Positions 32,635 to 43,000 of a DNA stretch of 64,000 nt are shown here, piece by piece. Each line of letters begins with the position of its first letter. The stretch's first letter is position 1. The stretch is from assembly GCA_037137375.1 (NCBI GenBank), contig JBAXKJ010000008.1:1-64000 (forward strand), read 5' to 3'. The translations under genes were made by a program, and so were the position numbers. Source of the DNA: CAINVV01 sp037137375. Lineage in GTDB: Bacteria > Bacteroidota > Bacteroidia > Bacteroidales > Prolixibacteraceae. The notes beneath the pieces were generated by a model. It did not search any database. It was given only the letters and a program-made list of their open reading frames with translations, and was not told where the DNA came from.

Positions 32635-34683
32635 ATGAAAGGAAAAATCGGGGTAACGAGCGAAAACCTCTTCCCAATTATCAAGAAATTTCTCTATTCT
32701 GATCACGATATTTTTCTTCGTGAGATCGTTTCTAACGCTGTTGATGCCACCCAAAAGCTGAAAACTCTAGCCAAAGCGGGTAAATACAGTGAGGAAATAG
32801 CAGATTTGAAGGTCAAAGTCACGGTAGACAAGGACAAGAAAACGCTTACGGTGTCGGATTATGGCATTGGAATGACTTCAGACGAGGTTGAAAAGTATAT
32901 CAACCAGATTGCATTCTCTGGTGCTGACGAGTTTCTGAAGAAGTACAAAAACGATGCGAATGCCATTATCGGCCATTTTGGGCTAGGTTTCTATTCATCT
33001 TTCATGGTATCGGAAGAAGTAGAGATCATCTCAAAATCTTACAAGAAAAATGCCAAAGCCGTACGCTGGGTGTGTGATGGTTCACCTGAATTTATGATGG
33101 AGGACACCGAAAAAGATCAGGTAGGCACCGATATCATCATGCATTTGAATTCTGACTCGGTAGAATTCCTGGAAGAAAACAGGATTACTGAGCTTCTTAA
33201 TAAATATTGTAAATTCCTTCCTGTTCCGGTAGTATTCGGTAAGAAGAAAGAATGGAAGGATGGTAAATATGAAGATACCGCGGAGGACAATCAAATAAAC
33301 GATATTACTCCAGCCTGGACAAAGAAACCGGTTGATCTCAAAGACGAGGATTATACAAGTTTTTATCGGCAGTTGTATCCCATGGCGGATGAGCCATTAT
33401 TCAATATCCACTTGAATGTTGATTATCCTTTTAACCTGACCGGAATTCTTTATTTTCCGAAGCTGAAAAACAATTTCGAGGTCCAGAAGAATAAAATCCA
33501 GCTCTATTGCAACCAGGTATTTGTGACAGATTCAGTCGAGGGCATCGTACCAGAATTTCTGACGCTATTGCATGGAGTTCTTGACTCCCCGGATATTCCA
33601 CTGAATGTTTCCAGATCCTACTTGCAGAATGACTCAAATGTCAGAAAAATTAGCAGCCATATTACCAAGAAGGTGGCCGACAGGCTTCAGGATATCTTCA
33701 AGGATAAACGCACGGAACTCGAAGAAAAATGGAACGATCTGAAGCTTTTCATTGAATACGGGATGCTGACGGATGAGAAATTCTATGAAAAAGCCCTAAA
33801 ATTCTTCTTCTTCACCAATACTGATAAGAAGCTTTTCACCTGGGATGAATACAAAACATTAATTGAATCGGCACAGACCGACAAGAACAAGAAGTTGGTT
33901 TACCTCTACGCAACAGATCCTGAGTCGCAGTTCACCTTCATTGAGGCTGCCAAAAACAAGGGATATGATGTTCTACTGATGGATGACGTACTTGCTACTC
34001 CGCTGTTGAATCATTTCGAACAGAAGTACCCTGAATCTCATTTCGTCCGGGTCGACTCAGATGTTGTCGAAAAACTCATTGTAAAAGAAGAACATGAACC
34101 AACCAACCTCACCACAGAGGAAAAGAACGAACTCAGTCCGATCTTCCAGGCTGTCATTCCTAAGGAGCGTGGTCAGTTTATTATCGATTTCCAGAATCTT
34201 GGAGAAGTTGGGTCTCCGATGGTCATCACGCAGAATGAGTTCATGCGCAGGATGAAAGACATGTCAAAAATGCAGGCTGGGATGAGCTTTTACGGCGAGA
34301 TGCCTGATAGCTATAACCTTGTGGTTAACCTTTCCCATCCGTTGGTGAAAAAGGTTTTGAATGAAAAAGATGCAAATCTTAGTACGGAACTCGCTGCCTT
34401 TAAGTCTGAACTTTCCAAATTGAATGATCAAAAAAGCTCGCTGGAAAAGATGAAGGAAGGAAAAAAAGACGAGGAAATTCCGCAAGAGGAAAAGGATCTT
34501 CTGAATGAAACACGCGATCAGATCAGTAAAGTGGAAGCCGAAAGACGGGGAAAACTCGAACAATTTGGATCCGCAAATCCATTGGCCAACCAGCTGGTAG
34601 ACCTGGCTTTTCTGGCCAACAACATGCTAAAAGGTGAGGCACTGGCTAATTTCGTCAAGCGAAGCATTGACTTGATCAGTTAA
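32635..34683 (+). CDS. htpG: Chaperone protein HtpG (Hsp90)
   Basis: This is a 682-residue Hsp90. The ATP-binding domain (1-215) has FLREIVSNAVDATQKL, TVSDYGIGMT and IGHFGLGFYSSFMVS. Middle and C-terminal dimer domains follow, with a charged segment near 600 (KKDEEIPQEEKDLLNETRD). I chose the ATG at 32635, as MKGKIGVTSENLFPI fits the family start. It acts as an ATP-dependent cytoplasmic chaperone. It is convergent with sdaA across a shared terminator. Confidence 0.95.
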   Translation: MKGKIGVTSENLFPIIKKFLYSDHDIFLREIVSNAVDATQKLKTLAKAGKYSEEIADLKVKVTVDKDKKTLTVSDYGIGMTSDEVEKYINQIAFSGADEFLKKYKNDANAIIGHFGLGFYSSFMVSEEVEIISKSYKKNAKAVRWVCDGSPEFMMEDTEKDQVGTDIIMHLNSDSVEFLEENRITELLNKYCKFLPVPVVFGKKKEWKDGKYEDTAEDNQINDITPAWTKKPVDLKDEDYTSFYRQLYPMADEPLFNIHLNVDYPFNLTGILYFPKLKNNFEVQKNKIQLYCNQVFVTDSVEGIVPEFLTLLHGVLDSPDIPLNVSRSYLQNDSNVRKISSHITKKVADRLQDIFKDKRTELEEKWNDLKLFIEYGMLTDEKFYEKALKFFFFTNTDKKLFTWDEYKTLIESAQTDKNKKLVYLYATDPESQFTFIEAAKNKGYDVLLMDDVLATPLLNHFEQKYPESHFVRVDSDVVEKLIVKEEHEPTNLTTEEKNELSPIFQAVIPKERGQFIIDFQNLGEVGSPMVITQNEFMRRMKDMSKMQAGMSFYGEMPDSYNLVVNLSHPLVKKVLNEKDANLSTELAAFKSELSKLNDQKSSLEKMKEGKKDEEIPQEEKDLLNETRDQISKVEAERRGKLEQFGSANPLANQLVDLAFLANNMLKGEALANFVKRSIDLIS

Positions 34684-34744
34684 TTACTGCTAACAAAAGA
34701 CACTTCAGAACAGATGAGTCAATTTTGTTTCTGAACAAGTGTAC

Positions 34745-34791
34745 CAAAAATTACGGCTATCTCATCACTCTGAGATAGCCGTAATTTTTTA
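34745..34791. terminator. Bidirectional terminator between htpG and sdaA
   Basis: AATTACGGCTATCTCA and TGAGATAGCCGTAATT form a perfect stem with a six-base loop, flanked by A and T runs on the two sides. Confidence 0.9.
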
Positions 34792-35988
34792 TTTCATGCC
34801 ATGAAATAACGCAAGGCCACCTTCGGAGGTTTCCTTGTAAATAGAAGGTAAATCATGCCCGGTCTGAGCCATTGTCTGCACAATTTTATCAAAGCTGATC
34901 ATGTGCCTGCCATCAGAAAGCATGGCATAATTATTATGGTTGATAGCCCTTGCCGCCGCAAAAGCATTGCGCTCGATACAAGGTACCTGAACCAGTCCGG
35001 CAACAGGATCGCAGGTGAGACCCAGATGGTGTTCCAGTCCCATTTCGGCGGCATACTCCACCTGAAAGATACTTCCCCCGCTCATCTGGGTAGCTGCGGC
35101 TGAAGCCATCGCGCAAGCAGTTCCTACTTCCCCCTGACAACCGACATCTGCTCCTGAGATGGAAGCGTTTGTCTTAACTATGTTTCCAATAATACCGGCA
35201 GTGGCCAGCGCCCTGAGAATCTTCTTATCCGACATCTTATAGAATTTGGCCGAATACTTGAGTACAGAAGGGATCACCCCACAGGCTCCGCAAGTAGGAG
35301 CAGTAGCAATGAGTCCACCGGCGGCATTTTCCTCAGAAACTGCCAGGGCATAAGCATAAATCATACCCCGCTTCTTGATATCCGGCTCAAAATAGCTTGC
35401 CTTCTCATAATAAGAAGAGGCTTTTCTTGGATAATTGAGAATCCCCGGAAGGGAACCCTCCGTATCCAGTCCTCTCTTGATCGCATTCTGCATGACCGTC
35501 CATACTTCTTGCAGGTAATCCCAGATATCTTCGTCCTCATGTTCTCCGACATATTCCCAAATGTTCTTACCATTTTGGTAACACCACGTCAAAATATCTT
35601 CCAGATTTTTCTCCGGATAGATCAGTTTAGTCTCGGCTACGGTAAAATCATCCACGATAGAACCACCTCCTACAGAATATGCTATCCACTTTTCGATCAA
35701 ATGATTATCACTATCAAAAGACTCAAATTTCATTGCGTTTGGATGCCTTGGCAAGAAGACTGCAGGCAACCATTCGAATTCGACAGGATAAGGTTTGAGG
35801 GTATTTAGAATTGCCAGATCAGTAAGGTGGCCTTTACCTGTCGCAGCCAGGCTACCATATAATGTAACCCTGAAGGTAGCGGCCTGCCTGTTTCTCTGAA
35901 GAAAGTTCTCGGCAGCCTTTTTTGGACCCATGGTATGGCTGGAAGAAGGTCCATATCCTATCTTATAAATCTCTCTGATCGATTCCAT
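34789..35988 (-). CDS. sdaA: L-serine ammonia-lyase, single-chain, iron-sulfur
   Basis: This 399-residue enzyme deaminates L-serine to pyruvate using a [4Fe-4S] cluster. The beta domain opens with YGPSSSHTMGPKKAAE. The alpha domain carries cluster cysteines in APTCGACGVIP, DVGCQGEVGTA and LTCDPVAGLVQVPCIERNAF. The ATG at 35988 gives the family start MESIREIYKIGYGPSSSH; the longer frame is disfavoured. TATCTTTG at 36020-36013 forms a good -7 box, giving a short leader. Confidence 0.95.
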   Translation of the reverse strand: MESIREIYKIGYGPSSSHTMGPKKAAENFLQRNRQAATFRVTLYGSLAATGKGHLTDLAILNTLKPYPVEFEWLPAVFLPRHPNAMKFESFDSDNHLIEKWIAYSVGGGSIVDDFTVAETKLIYPEKNLEDILTWCYQNGKNIWEYVGEHEDEDIWDYLQEVWTVMQNAIKRGLDTEGSLPGILNYPRKASSYYEKASYFEPDIKKRGMIYAYALAVSEENAAGGLIATAPTCGACGVIPSVLKYSAKFYKMSDKKILRALATAGIIGNIVKTNASISGADVGCQGEVGTACAMASAAATQMSGGSIFQVEYAAEMGLEHHLGLTCDPVAGLVQVPCIERNAFAAARAINHNNYAMLSDGRHMISFDKIVQTMAQTGHDLPSIYKETSEGGLALFHGMK

Positions 35989-36012
35989 TAGCTTAGATCG
36001 TATTAGTCCGGA

Positions 36013-36020
36013 CAAAGATA
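36013..36020 (-). promoter_or_regulatory. -7 box of sdaA
   Basis: The minus strand reads TATCTTTG, an exact TAnnTTTG match 25 bases before the chosen ATG. It supports the shorter sdaA start. Confidence 0.55.
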
Positions 36021-36122
36021 GCAATTTGCAGAAACGCCTATTTGCCTGTTAGAAAATTACTGAAACAGTCGTTTTTTAGGCAGGAAAAAAGGATATTTGT
36101 AATACAATAAAGTACAATTTGA

Positions 36123-36506
36123 ATGGCATTAAATCTCTCTGAAAAAGATCTCGAAAAAATCATTATGGTTGGCGACAGGGTATTGGTCCGACCGAAGAAT
36201 CCTAATCATCAGACCAGTTCCGGGCTCTATCTTCCTCCAGCTGCCGTCGAAAAGGAGACTGTTCAGTCAGGGTATGTAATCAGGACCGGTCCTGGCTTTC
36301 CGATTCCAGCCCTGACAGACGATGACGAACCATGGAAAGAGGTAAAAGAAGAAGTGAAATATGTACCACTTCAGGCACACGAGGGTGATCTTGCCGTTTA
36401 CATGAATAAAATGGGAATTGAAATTGAATTCAAGAACGAAAAATACCTGATACTGCCGCATTCAGCAATCCTTATGCTAGTCAGGGAAGAAGGTCTTTTC
36501 GAATAA
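36123..36506 (+). CDS. GroES-family co-chaperone-like protein
   Basis: This 127-residue protein resembles GroES but is longer than the usual 90-100 residues. Visible are IIMVGDRVLVRP at the start of the fold, SSGLYLPPAAVEKETVQSGYVIRTGPG around the mobile-loop region, and a C-terminal YLILPHSAILMLV. It has an inserted acidic stretch, ALTDDDEPWKEVKEEVK. No groEL lies next to it, so it is a second, stand-alone family member. Whether it works with GroEL is unknown. Confidence 0.8.
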   Translation: MALNLSEKDLEKIIMVGDRVLVRPKNPNHQTSSGLYLPPAAVEKETVQSGYVIRTGPGFPIPALTDDDEPWKEVKEEVKYVPLQAHEGDLAVYMNKMGIEIEFKNEKYLILPHSAILMLVREEGLFE

Positions 36507-36517
36507 ATTATTCAACA

Positions 36518-36546
36518 AAAAAAGGGTGCCAAGCGGCACCCTTTTT
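36518..36546 (+). terminator. Terminator after the GroES-like gene
   Basis: AAAAAAAGGGTGCC, AAGC and GGCACCCTTTTT form a stem with a four-base loop and a T-tract, 12 bases after the stop. Confidence 0.9.
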
Positions 36547-36669
36547 ACTTAACCTAACTAACCTTAATCCTATGAAAAACTGCTCTTCAGCAACAATTCA
36601 AAAATATAAAGCTTCTTTATTAATTGCTTCTAATCTAAGTTAATTAACGTTAACTGGAATAACTTTTAA

Positions 36670-37050
36670 CTATTCAGCAACTTCAACAGCTACTTCATTG
36701 CTTTGCCAGAGACCATGCTTGGTGCAAAATGCATGCGCCATCAGTTTCATGCTCCTGGTAGGAACAACGTAAAGATCGACCTCGAACTGACTGGGGGCAC
36801 TACCCAGCGCACCGGCAGTCAGGGTTACCTGGGCCAACATTTTTTCACCATCCCATAGTTGGATCCAGCTGATGTAATGATCAAAATCATCAGGGTGTTT
36901 GTACTCTTCACCGACCTTTACCTTCACCTTGAATTTTTCGCCTTTTACAGCGGAAGAAGCGCAATGAACAAAGGCCGAATGACGGTCGATGTAGTCTCTC
37001 TTTGCTTCCCTTTCGATCTGGGAAATGTCTTCGTAACGGTTAATCTTCAT
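36670..37050 (-). CDS. Superoxide reductase-like (neelaredoxin/desulfoferrodoxin) protein
   Basis: This 126-residue protein has the iron-centre fold of superoxide reductase. Likely iron ligands are His in DRHSAFVHC, two His in KHPDDFDHYISWIQLWD, and the Cys and His of FCTKHGLWQS near the C-terminus. The N-terminal desulforedoxin domain is absent, so it is the single-iron type. It should reduce superoxide to hydrogen peroxide, which the peroxiredoxin encoded 46 bases upstream in the same direction would remove. Confidence 0.85.
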   Translation of the reverse strand: MKINRYEDISQIEREAKRDYIDRHSAFVHCASSAVKGEKFKVKVKVGEEYKHPDDFDHYISWIQLWDGEKMLAQVTLTAGALGSAPSQFEVDLYVVPTRSMKLMAHAFCTKHGLWQSNEVAVEVAE

Positions 37051-37096
37051 TTTGTATTTGTATTAATTTAATATTTATCTGTAAATATACAGAATA

Positions 37097-37729
37097 TCAG
37101 TGTTTTGAAAGATAACTTGCAACACCTTCCGCGGAAGCATTCATCGCCTCATCACCTGCTTTCCAATTGGCAGGACAAACTTCGCCAAACTCTTCGAAAT
37201 GAGCAAGGGCATCTACCATCCGAATCGCCTCGTCCACGCTGCGTCCAAGAGGCAGATCATTCACTAACTGGTGTCTGACAACACCCTTCTTGTCAATCAG
37301 GAAAAGACCTCTGTAAGCCACCGGTGCTCCGACAAAAGTAGACTCACCAGCCTCATTTACTTCATATTCGCCTGCCAATACTCCATAATTCTCAGCAATC
37401 GTCTTGGAAAGGTCGGCCACCAACGGAAATTTCACTCCCTTGATACCACCGTTCTTCTTTTCTGTGTTCAGCCATGCCCAGTGTGAAAATTCAGAGTCAA
37501 CAGAACAGCCGACTACAGCGACATTGCGTTTTTCAAATTCGGCCAGCTTTTCCTGGAAGGCAAGAATCTCGGTAGGACATACAAAAGTAAAATCCAGCGG
37601 ATAGAAGAAAAACAATACATATTTCTGACCGACAAATTGCTCAAGAGAAAAGTCAGAAACGAAATCATTGCCATTTACAACGGCAGTTGCCTTAAAAACA
37701 GGCGCTTTTTTACCAACTAAAGTACACAT
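37097..37729 (-). CDS. 2-Cys peroxiredoxin (AhpC/Prx1 type)
   Basis: This 210-residue thiol peroxidase has the peroxidatic Cys in DFTFVCPTEI and the resolving Cys in GEVCPANWKAG. AVVGCSVDSEFSHWAWLN and GVVRHQLVNDLPLGRSVDE are typical of the AhpC/Prx1 group. It reduces hydroperoxides in the cytoplasm with thioredoxin or AhpF-like partners. A TATTTTTG -7 box (37771-37764) and a Fur-type palindrome lie in front, and a PerR-like gene is divergent. Confidence 0.93.
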   Translation of the reverse strand: MCTLVGKKAPVFKATAVVNGNDFVSDFSLEQFVGQKYVLFFFYPLDFTFVCPTEILAFQEKLAEFEKRNVAVVGCSVDSEFSHWAWLNTEKKNGGIKGVKFPLVADLSKTIAENYGVLAGEYEVNEAGESTFVGAPVAYRGLFLIDKKGVVRHQLVNDLPLGRSVDEAIRMVDALAHFEEFGEVCPANWKAGDEAMNASAEGVASYLSKH

Positions 37730-37763
37730 ATCTATAAATTTAAATAATTAATTGTAATGAATA

Positions 37764-37771
37764 CAAAAATA
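37764..37771 (-). promoter_or_regulatory. -7 box of the peroxiredoxin gene
   Basis: The minus strand reads TATTTTTG, an exact TAnnTTTG match about 35 bases before the ATG. Confidence 0.5.
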
Positions 37772-37794
37772 GCCTTAATATTCCTATTTTGAAA

Positions 37795-37822
37795 ATATTA
37801 TACGTAAATATCACAATAATAT
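37795..37822. promoter_or_regulatory. Candidate PerR/Fur operator
   Basis: ATATTAT (37795-37801) and ATAATAT (37816-37822) are an inverted repeat 14 bases apart in the divergent control region, just upstream of the peroxiredoxin -7 box. It resembles AT-rich Fur/PerR boxes, but the region is AT-rich throughout, so chance is possible. Confidence 0.35.
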
Positions 37823-37936
37823 ATGGTAATAAATAGGTTTTTAGCACTTTATTTTACCAATAATCAAAACATTATGGCTAATTCTTTGTACAATGAAAAA
37901 AAATCAATCATATTTGTATTGAAAACAATAAAATAG

Positions 37937-38356
37937 ATGGACCAACTACAGATTTCAGCTTATCTCACAAAAAACGGAGTAAGACCCTTGCAGAAGCGTG
38001 TTAAGATCATGAGTTATCTTGTCACCAAGAGAAACCATCCGACTGTGGACATGATTTACAGCGATCTTATACACGAAATTAATGGTTTATCTAAGACGAC
38101 TATCTATAATGTTTTGAATCTATTTGTTGATTCAGGTGTTGCCCTCGCCCTTAATATTGAAGGAAACGAGGTTCGCTATGATGCCGACACTTCGACACAT
38201 GGACATTTTAAGTGCAAGATTTGCTCCGGGGTAATCGACTTCAGGGTAAAAAAGGATGAGTTGCCCATACCCGTCATGGAAGGTTTCAGGGTGGATGAGC
38301 AGCATTATTATCTAAAAGGTGTCTGTTCATTCTGTGCCAACAAAATTGAAGCCTAA
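37937..38356 (+). CDS. Fur-family transcriptional regulator (PerR-like)
   Basis: This 139-residue winged-helix repressor carries VRPLQKRVKIMSYLVTKRNHPTVDMIY and SKTTIYNVLNLFVDSG in the DNA-binding half (1-85). The regulatory half has the metal site HGHFKCKICSGVIDF and the second Cys pair FCANK at the end, giving a structural CxxC-CxxC zinc site. The divergent peroxiredoxin and nearby superoxide reductase point to peroxide sensing (PerR) rather than iron. The stop codon directly precedes argH. Confidence 0.88.
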   Translation: MDQLQISAYLTKNGVRPLQKRVKIMSYLVTKRNHPTVDMIYSDLIHEINGLSKTTIYNVLNLFVDSGVALALNIEGNEVRYDADTSTHGHFKCKICSGVIDFRVKKDELPIPVMEGFRVDEQHYYLKGVCSFCANKIEA

Positions 38357-39697
38357 ATGGCAACTAAACTCTGGGAAAAGGGTACAAAAATCAATGCTTT
38401 AATTGAATCATTCACTGTCGGGAAAGACCGTGAAATGGATTTACACCTGGCTAAATTCGATGTTATCGGTTCTTTGGCGCACACCCGGATGCTTGAACAA
38501 ATCGGATTGATCACTTCTGAAGAGCTTTCCATCCTTTCCAGGGAACTTAAAACGATCTACCGTGAAATTGTTGAAGGAAATTTCACCATTGAGGAAGGCA
38601 TTGAAGATATTCATTCCCAGGTTGAATTGTTACTAACCAAGAGACTCGGCGAAGTAGGCAAAAAGATCCATAGCGGAAGGTCCCGCAACGACCAGGTTCT
38701 TCTTGATCTGAAACTTTTCACCAGGGATGCCATCGAATCTGTCGCGGAAAACACGCTCACCCTGTTTAATATTCTGATCGCTCAGAGCAGTCGGTATAGC
38801 CAAATATTGATGCCGGGATACACCCATCTTCAGGTAGCCATGCCCTCTTCCTTTGGTTTGTGGTTCAGCGCTTATGCCGAGAGCCTGGCAGATGACCTAC
38901 TGCTCTTGCAGGCCAGCTATCGCATTGCAGACCAGAATCCTCTTGGCTCGGCAGCCGGATATGGCTCTTCATTTCCACTTAACCGTCAGATGACGACAGA
39001 TCTGCTGGGTTTCGAAACTTTGAACTTCAATGTGGTATATGCACAAATGGGACGGGGCAGGATGGAAAAAACAGTACTCTTTGCGCTCTCCTCAATCGCT
39101 TCCACTATCTCCAGAATGGCCTATGACGTATGTCTTTTCATGAGCCAGAATTTCAATTTCGTCAGCCTTCCAGATGAACTGACAACGGGTTCCAGCATCA
39201 TGCCCCACAAGAAAAATCCGGATGTCTTTGAACTTCTGCGGGCCCATTGCAACAGGATCCAATCATTGCCCAACCAGATGCTGACAGTTACCAATAATCT
39301 GCCCAGCGGATATTTCAGGGATATGCAGCTGACCAAAGAGCTTTTTATCCCGGCTTTTCAGGAGTTGAACGAATGTATCGCTATCGCTGCTTTCGCGGTA
39401 GATAATTTAAAGGTCAATGAAAACATCCTTAACGATGACAAATACCAATACCTGTATAGCGTTGAGGAAGTAAACAGACTGGTCTTAAGTGGCATACCTT
39501 TCCGTGATGCCTACCGTGAAGTCGGATCTTCCATTGAAAAAGGCCAGTTTAGTCCAACAAAAGTAATCCATCATACCCATGAAGGAAGCATCGGAAACCT
39601 TTGTTTGGACCAGATCGAGACGAAGATGAAGGCGGTACTTGCGGATTTCAATTTCGAAAAAGCCACATCAGCCCTATCCTCACTTCTGGCCGACTAG
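38357..39697 (+). CDS. argH: Argininosuccinate lyase
   Basis: This last enzyme of arginine synthesis has 446 residues and belongs to the same superfamily as PurB. It starts MATKLWEKGTKINALIESFT, slightly shorter than the Escherichia enzyme. Marks include IHSGRSRNDQV, YTHLQVAMPSSFGLW, and the signature loop GSSIMPHKKNPDVFELLR with catalytic Ser. It begins with the base after the PerR stop codon, so the two are cotranscribed, although no regulatory reason is apparent. Confidence 0.93.
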   Translation: MATKLWEKGTKINALIESFTVGKDREMDLHLAKFDVIGSLAHTRMLEQIGLITSEELSILSRELKTIYREIVEGNFTIEEGIEDIHSQVELLLTKRLGEVGKKIHSGRSRNDQVLLDLKLFTRDAIESVAENTLTLFNILIAQSSRYSQILMPGYTHLQVAMPSSFGLWFSAYAESLADDLLLLQASYRIADQNPLGSAAGYGSSFPLNRQMTTDLLGFETLNFNVVYAQMGRGRMEKTVLFALSSIASTISRMAYDVCLFMSQNFNFVSLPDELTTGSSIMPHKKNPDVFELLRAHCNRIQSLPNQMLTVTNNLPSGYFRDMQLTKELFIPAFQELNECIAIAAFAVDNLKVNENILNDDKYQYLYSVEEVNRLVLSGIPFRDAYREVGSSIEKGQFSPTKVIHHTHEGSIGNLCLDQIETKMKAVLADFNFEKATSALSSLLAD

Positions 39698-40038
39698 TTA
39701 CCCCCTTTCAGTATCCTCCGTTTAGTTAAGTTATATTAAACTGCCTGCTCGTGCATGGAGACTAATTTAAAATCGTATTTTTAGGATAGTTTTCGTGCAA
39801 AACCTTCATGGTAAGTTGATAGTTTTTAGCCGATTAATATCGGAATGATTCCCTGAATACTTAAATATTCCCGGATTTAACCTTAAATTAATTTTTAATT
39901 TAAAATAAAAAGCTATTTTTGCTTTCGAATTTTAAGATATAGAGCTATTTTTCTTACATGTTGTAATTTTTTTTGACAATTATCGTAAGATTTAAAACAA
40001 TTTCGAAATTATAATATACATCTCAATTTATACGTGTT
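39698..40038 (+). promoter_or_regulatory. gltB upstream region
   Basis: This is 341 AT-rich bases without a gene. TATTTTTG at 39914-39921 matches the -7 element and would give a leader of about 110 bases. No riboswitch-like structure is obvious. Confidence 0.45.
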
Positions 40039-43000
40039 ATGGAACACAAGAAATTTCCAACGCCTGTAGGACTTTATGATCCGGCTTACGAACACGACGC
40101 TTGTGGCATCGGTTTCGTCGCCCATATCAAAGGGGCCAAATCGCATGATATTGTTCAGCGCGGTCTCACGGTTCTTCTGAACATGGACCATCGGGGAGCT
40201 ACCAGTTCTGACAACAAAACAGGAGACGGAGCAGGTATTCTGCTGCAGATGCCTCATGACTTTTTCCTCTCTCAGGGGATTAGTCTTCCTGAACCCGGAC
40301 AATATGGGGCTGGATTGGTCTTTCTTCCGATTGTAGAGGAAGAGGCTGATTTTTGTGTGGAAGTACTGAACAGATTTATCGAAGCCGAAGGATTAAAACT
40401 CATTACCTGGAGGAACGTACCTGTAGACGGTTCGGTCATCGGGGAGATTGCCCGCAGTACGGAACCGCTCATCAGGCAGGTTTTCGTCAGAGGCAACTAT
40501 GAGCAGGATGTCCTGGAAAGAAAACTTTATCAGGCCAGAAAACAGGCTGAAAGGTCGGTGAGGGAATCCAAACTCGCGGGGAAAAACAGTTTCTATCTAC
40601 CGAGTTTTTCAAGTAAAATAATGATTTACAAGGGGATGTTTACCCCTAGTCAGTTGCGTGATTATTACAAAGATCTTTCGCATCCTGAAATGAAGAGTGC
40701 CATCGCCCTGGTACACTCTCGTTTTAGCACCAATACCTTCCCGACATGGGATCTGGCCCAGCCTTTCCGAATGATCGCCCACAATGGGGAAATCAACACT
40801 ATCAAGGGTAACCGTCAGTGGATGCATGCCCGTGAGGCCTTGCTGGAATCCGCCCTCTTCGGTGAAGATATCGACAAACTGTTTCCAATCATCGAACCGG
40901 GCAAATCGGACTCTGCCTCCTTCGATAATACGCTGGAATTTCTACACATGTCGGGGCGCAGCATGCCACATTCCCTGTGCATGATGATTCCCGAATCATT
41001 TAACGAGAAAAACCCGATTCCAGAGAGCCTCAAGGCATTCTATGAATACCATTCTACCCTGATGGAACCCTGGGACGGTCCGGCCTCCATGGTCTTTTCA
41101 GATGGCAGATACATAGGTGGCACGCTCGACCGCAATGGTTTGAGACCTTCCAGGTATGTCATTACCAAGAATGATCTTATTGTGATGGGATCGGAAGTTG
41201 GCGTACAGGTATTTAAACCTGAAGAGATCAAAGAAAAAGGAAGACTCCGACCGGGGAAACTCCTGCTTGTAGATACCCAGTTGGGAATCATCATCCCGGA
41301 CAAGGAAGTGAAAGCCGACCTCAGCAGAAGAAATCCGTACATCAACTGGCTCAAGGAAAACAGGCTGATGCTGGAAGATATCGTCGTGAAACAACGGGTC
41401 AGTTCCAATATGGGCGATCAGTTTGGCACCTACAGCAAGGTGTTTGGCTACAGCAAGGAAGACATGCAAGTCTTGATCAAGGAGATGGCCGAGACGGCTA
41501 ATGAACCTACCAGTTCGATGGGAAACGATACTCCACTGGCTGTTTTTTCTGACAAACCAAAACGCTTTTTCAGCTATTTCCGTCAGCTTTTTGCACAGGT
41601 AACGAATCCACCGATCGATCCGATTCGCGAAGGACTGGTGATGTCGCTTACTAACTACATCGGATCATTGACAAGTAACATCCTGAATGAGACATCTATC
41701 CATGCCAAGCTGATCAAGTTTGACAGTCCGATCATCACTAATACTGACCTTGGCAAAATCAAGGATCTTAAGCTTGAGGTCTTTACCCATGCCACTATCC
41801 CTATGGTTTTCCCTTTAAAAGAGGGCGTGGAGGGATTCAAAAAGGCCTTCAAAAAAATGCTCGCGAGTGCTGAAAAAGCCGTGGATGAGAAGAAGAATTT
41901 CATCATACTGACGGACCGCAATATTTCTGAGGATATGGTTCCGATCCCATCGCTTCTCTCTGTTGCAGCGGTTCATCATCACCTGATTAAGACCAAGAAG
42001 CGGATGCAGATCGGTATTCTGGTTGAGAGTGCCGAGCCGCGCGAGGTGATGCATTTCGCGCTGCTTCTGGGATACGGGGCAAGCGCCATCAATCCTTATC
42101 TTGCATTTGCAGCGATTGATCATCTGATCAAGAATGATGAAATCAAGTTACCCTATTCGGAAGCCAGAAAAAATTACATCAAAGCCATCGACAAGGGACT
42201 GCTCAAGATCTTGTCTAAAATGGGAATCTCGACCCTTCGTTCCTACCACGGATCGCAACTTTTTGAAGCTGTGGGTGTCAGTGATGACCTGATTGAAGAA
42301 TATTTCAAGGGTACATCTTCCCGCATCAGCGGGGTGGGTTCGAAAGAACTCTTCGCTGAGGCCGTGATGTTCCACAAGGAGGCTTATAGTAAAGATCAGA
42401 AAAAAGTCGTCTTTGATTCAACTGGTGAATACCATTACCGAAACAACGGTGAACATCATGCCTGGAATCCGGAATCTATTGCCTTGTTGCAATGGGCTAC
42501 CAAGACCGATAGTTACGACGTATTCAAGAAATTTTCGACGCTCGTCGATAAGCAGAATCAGAAACCCGCTTTCATCAGGGGTGCGCTTCGATGGAAATCT
42601 AATCCTATCCCGATCGATGAAGTGGAGCCAGCAGATGCAATTCTGAAACGCTTCGTTACCGGCGCAATGTCTTATGGATCAATCTCTAAGGAAGCACATG
42701 AGGCACTTGCAATCGCCATGAATGAAATTGGTGGCCGCAGTAATACCGGTGAAGGAGGAGAAGATCCTGAACGTTTCGGAACCGAGAAAAATTCAAAGAT
42801 CAAGCAGATTGCTTCCGGCAGATTCGGGGTAACCAATAATTACCTTATGAATGCTGAGGAGCTTCAAATCAAGATAGCTCAGGGGGCTAAGCCTGGTGAA
42901 GGGGGTCAGCTGCCTGGATTTAAGGTAAACAAAATCATTGCAAAAACACGTAATTCCACACCTGGTATTACCCTGATATCACCACCTCCTCATCACGATA

